A DNA stretch of 64,000 nt from positions 496,001-560,000 of the forward strand of contig NW_024467121.1 of NCBI RefSeq assembly GCF_017591425.1, read 5' to 3'. How positions within the stretch are numbered: position 1 is the first letter of the stretch; each line of letters opens with the position of its first letter. The DNA is from Ochotona curzoniae. Taxonomy: Eukaryota; Chordata; Mammalia; Lagomorpha; Ochotonidae. Of the stretch, positions 63,728-64,000 are shown piece after piece. Made by a program: the position numbers and the translations under genes. The notes below the pieces were generated by a model. The model was not told the DNA's origin and searched no databases. It was given only the letters and a program-made list of their open reading frames with translations.

Positions 63728-64000
63728 AGCAAGCTGTAGAGTAAATATAGCCATCTTCTTTCTATGAATTTAACATTAAGCATTCAAATAATTTATAACT
63801 TTGCATGTATGTCCCTGGGTACATGGGATAAATACCCAGAAATTGTACGAATAGCCTAGGGAAGTTCTGAAAAGATACACATCCCATTTACAGCAGTGGT
63901 ATCCTTAACAAGACCAGCATTTGTGGATTGCTGCATAGGAGCTACCCAGAGGCTTCACTCTCAGAAAGCCATTACTTTTTTTTTTTTCTGGAGGGGGGGT
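63728..64000. other. no recognised content
   Basis: AT-rich sequence running to the window edge, with a T-run at 63977-63988 that may begin another reverse SINE. Confidence 0.4.

Overview
This window is mammalian genomic DNA, almost certainly from a lagomorph and most likely a pika (Ochotona). The main evidence is roughly 70 copies of a tRNA-derived C-type SINE. It has a box-A-like start TGGCGCAGTGG, a box-B-like GGTTCTAATCC, a CATATGGGCGCCGG core and an AATAAATAAATCTT tail, and its variants look more pika-like than rabbit-like. The genus call is inferred from memory of the family; the order call is firmer. Exons, introns, a CpG island and old L1, L2, MIR, MLT1 and MER debris agree with a placental mammal.

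The only protein-coding gene I can support is H3-3A (H3F3A), encoding the replication-independent histone variant H3.3. It runs left to right from about 45305 to 53840. A GC-rich CpG-island promoter (about 44390-46280) is followed by a non-coding exon 1 (to 45404), coding exons at 46900-47050, 48126-48279 and 53106-53234, and a 3' UTR with several poly(A) signals (53599, 53815 and 53825). The three coding segments join in frame to give an intact 136-codon H3.3 with Ser31 and the AAIG motif. The acceptor of exon 2 is immediately followed by GTGAGT, so the exon begins with what looks like a second 5' splice site.

Bases 1-44300 are intergenic. They hold C-SINEs of many ages in both orientations, several nested, plus fragments of L1, L2, MIR, MLT1 and a MER5-like DNA transposon. 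There is a solitary class-II-type retroviral LTR (17673-18044) with 6-bp target duplications inside an older SINE. SINEs are absent from about 43.6 to 50.5 kb, around the H3-3A promoter and its first introns. Downstream (53.9-64 kb) the intergenic repeats resume. They include a minus-strand U6 snRNA pseudogene fused to the 3' end of an L1 (about 55976-56155) and a long minus-strand block (57440 to about 59640) that starts as an L1 3' end and contains six degenerate tandem copies of an ~86-bp unit.

No prokaryotic, viral-genome or gene-cluster system is present. The most unusual points are the U6-L1 chimera, three C-SINE copies that keep the 5' end but lack the 3' part and still carry target-site duplications, a SINE subfamily with a duplicated box-A segment, and the splice-site-like start of H3-3A exon 2. 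All repeat family names were assigned by eye; element edges are good to about 5-20 bp unless a target-site duplication is quoted.
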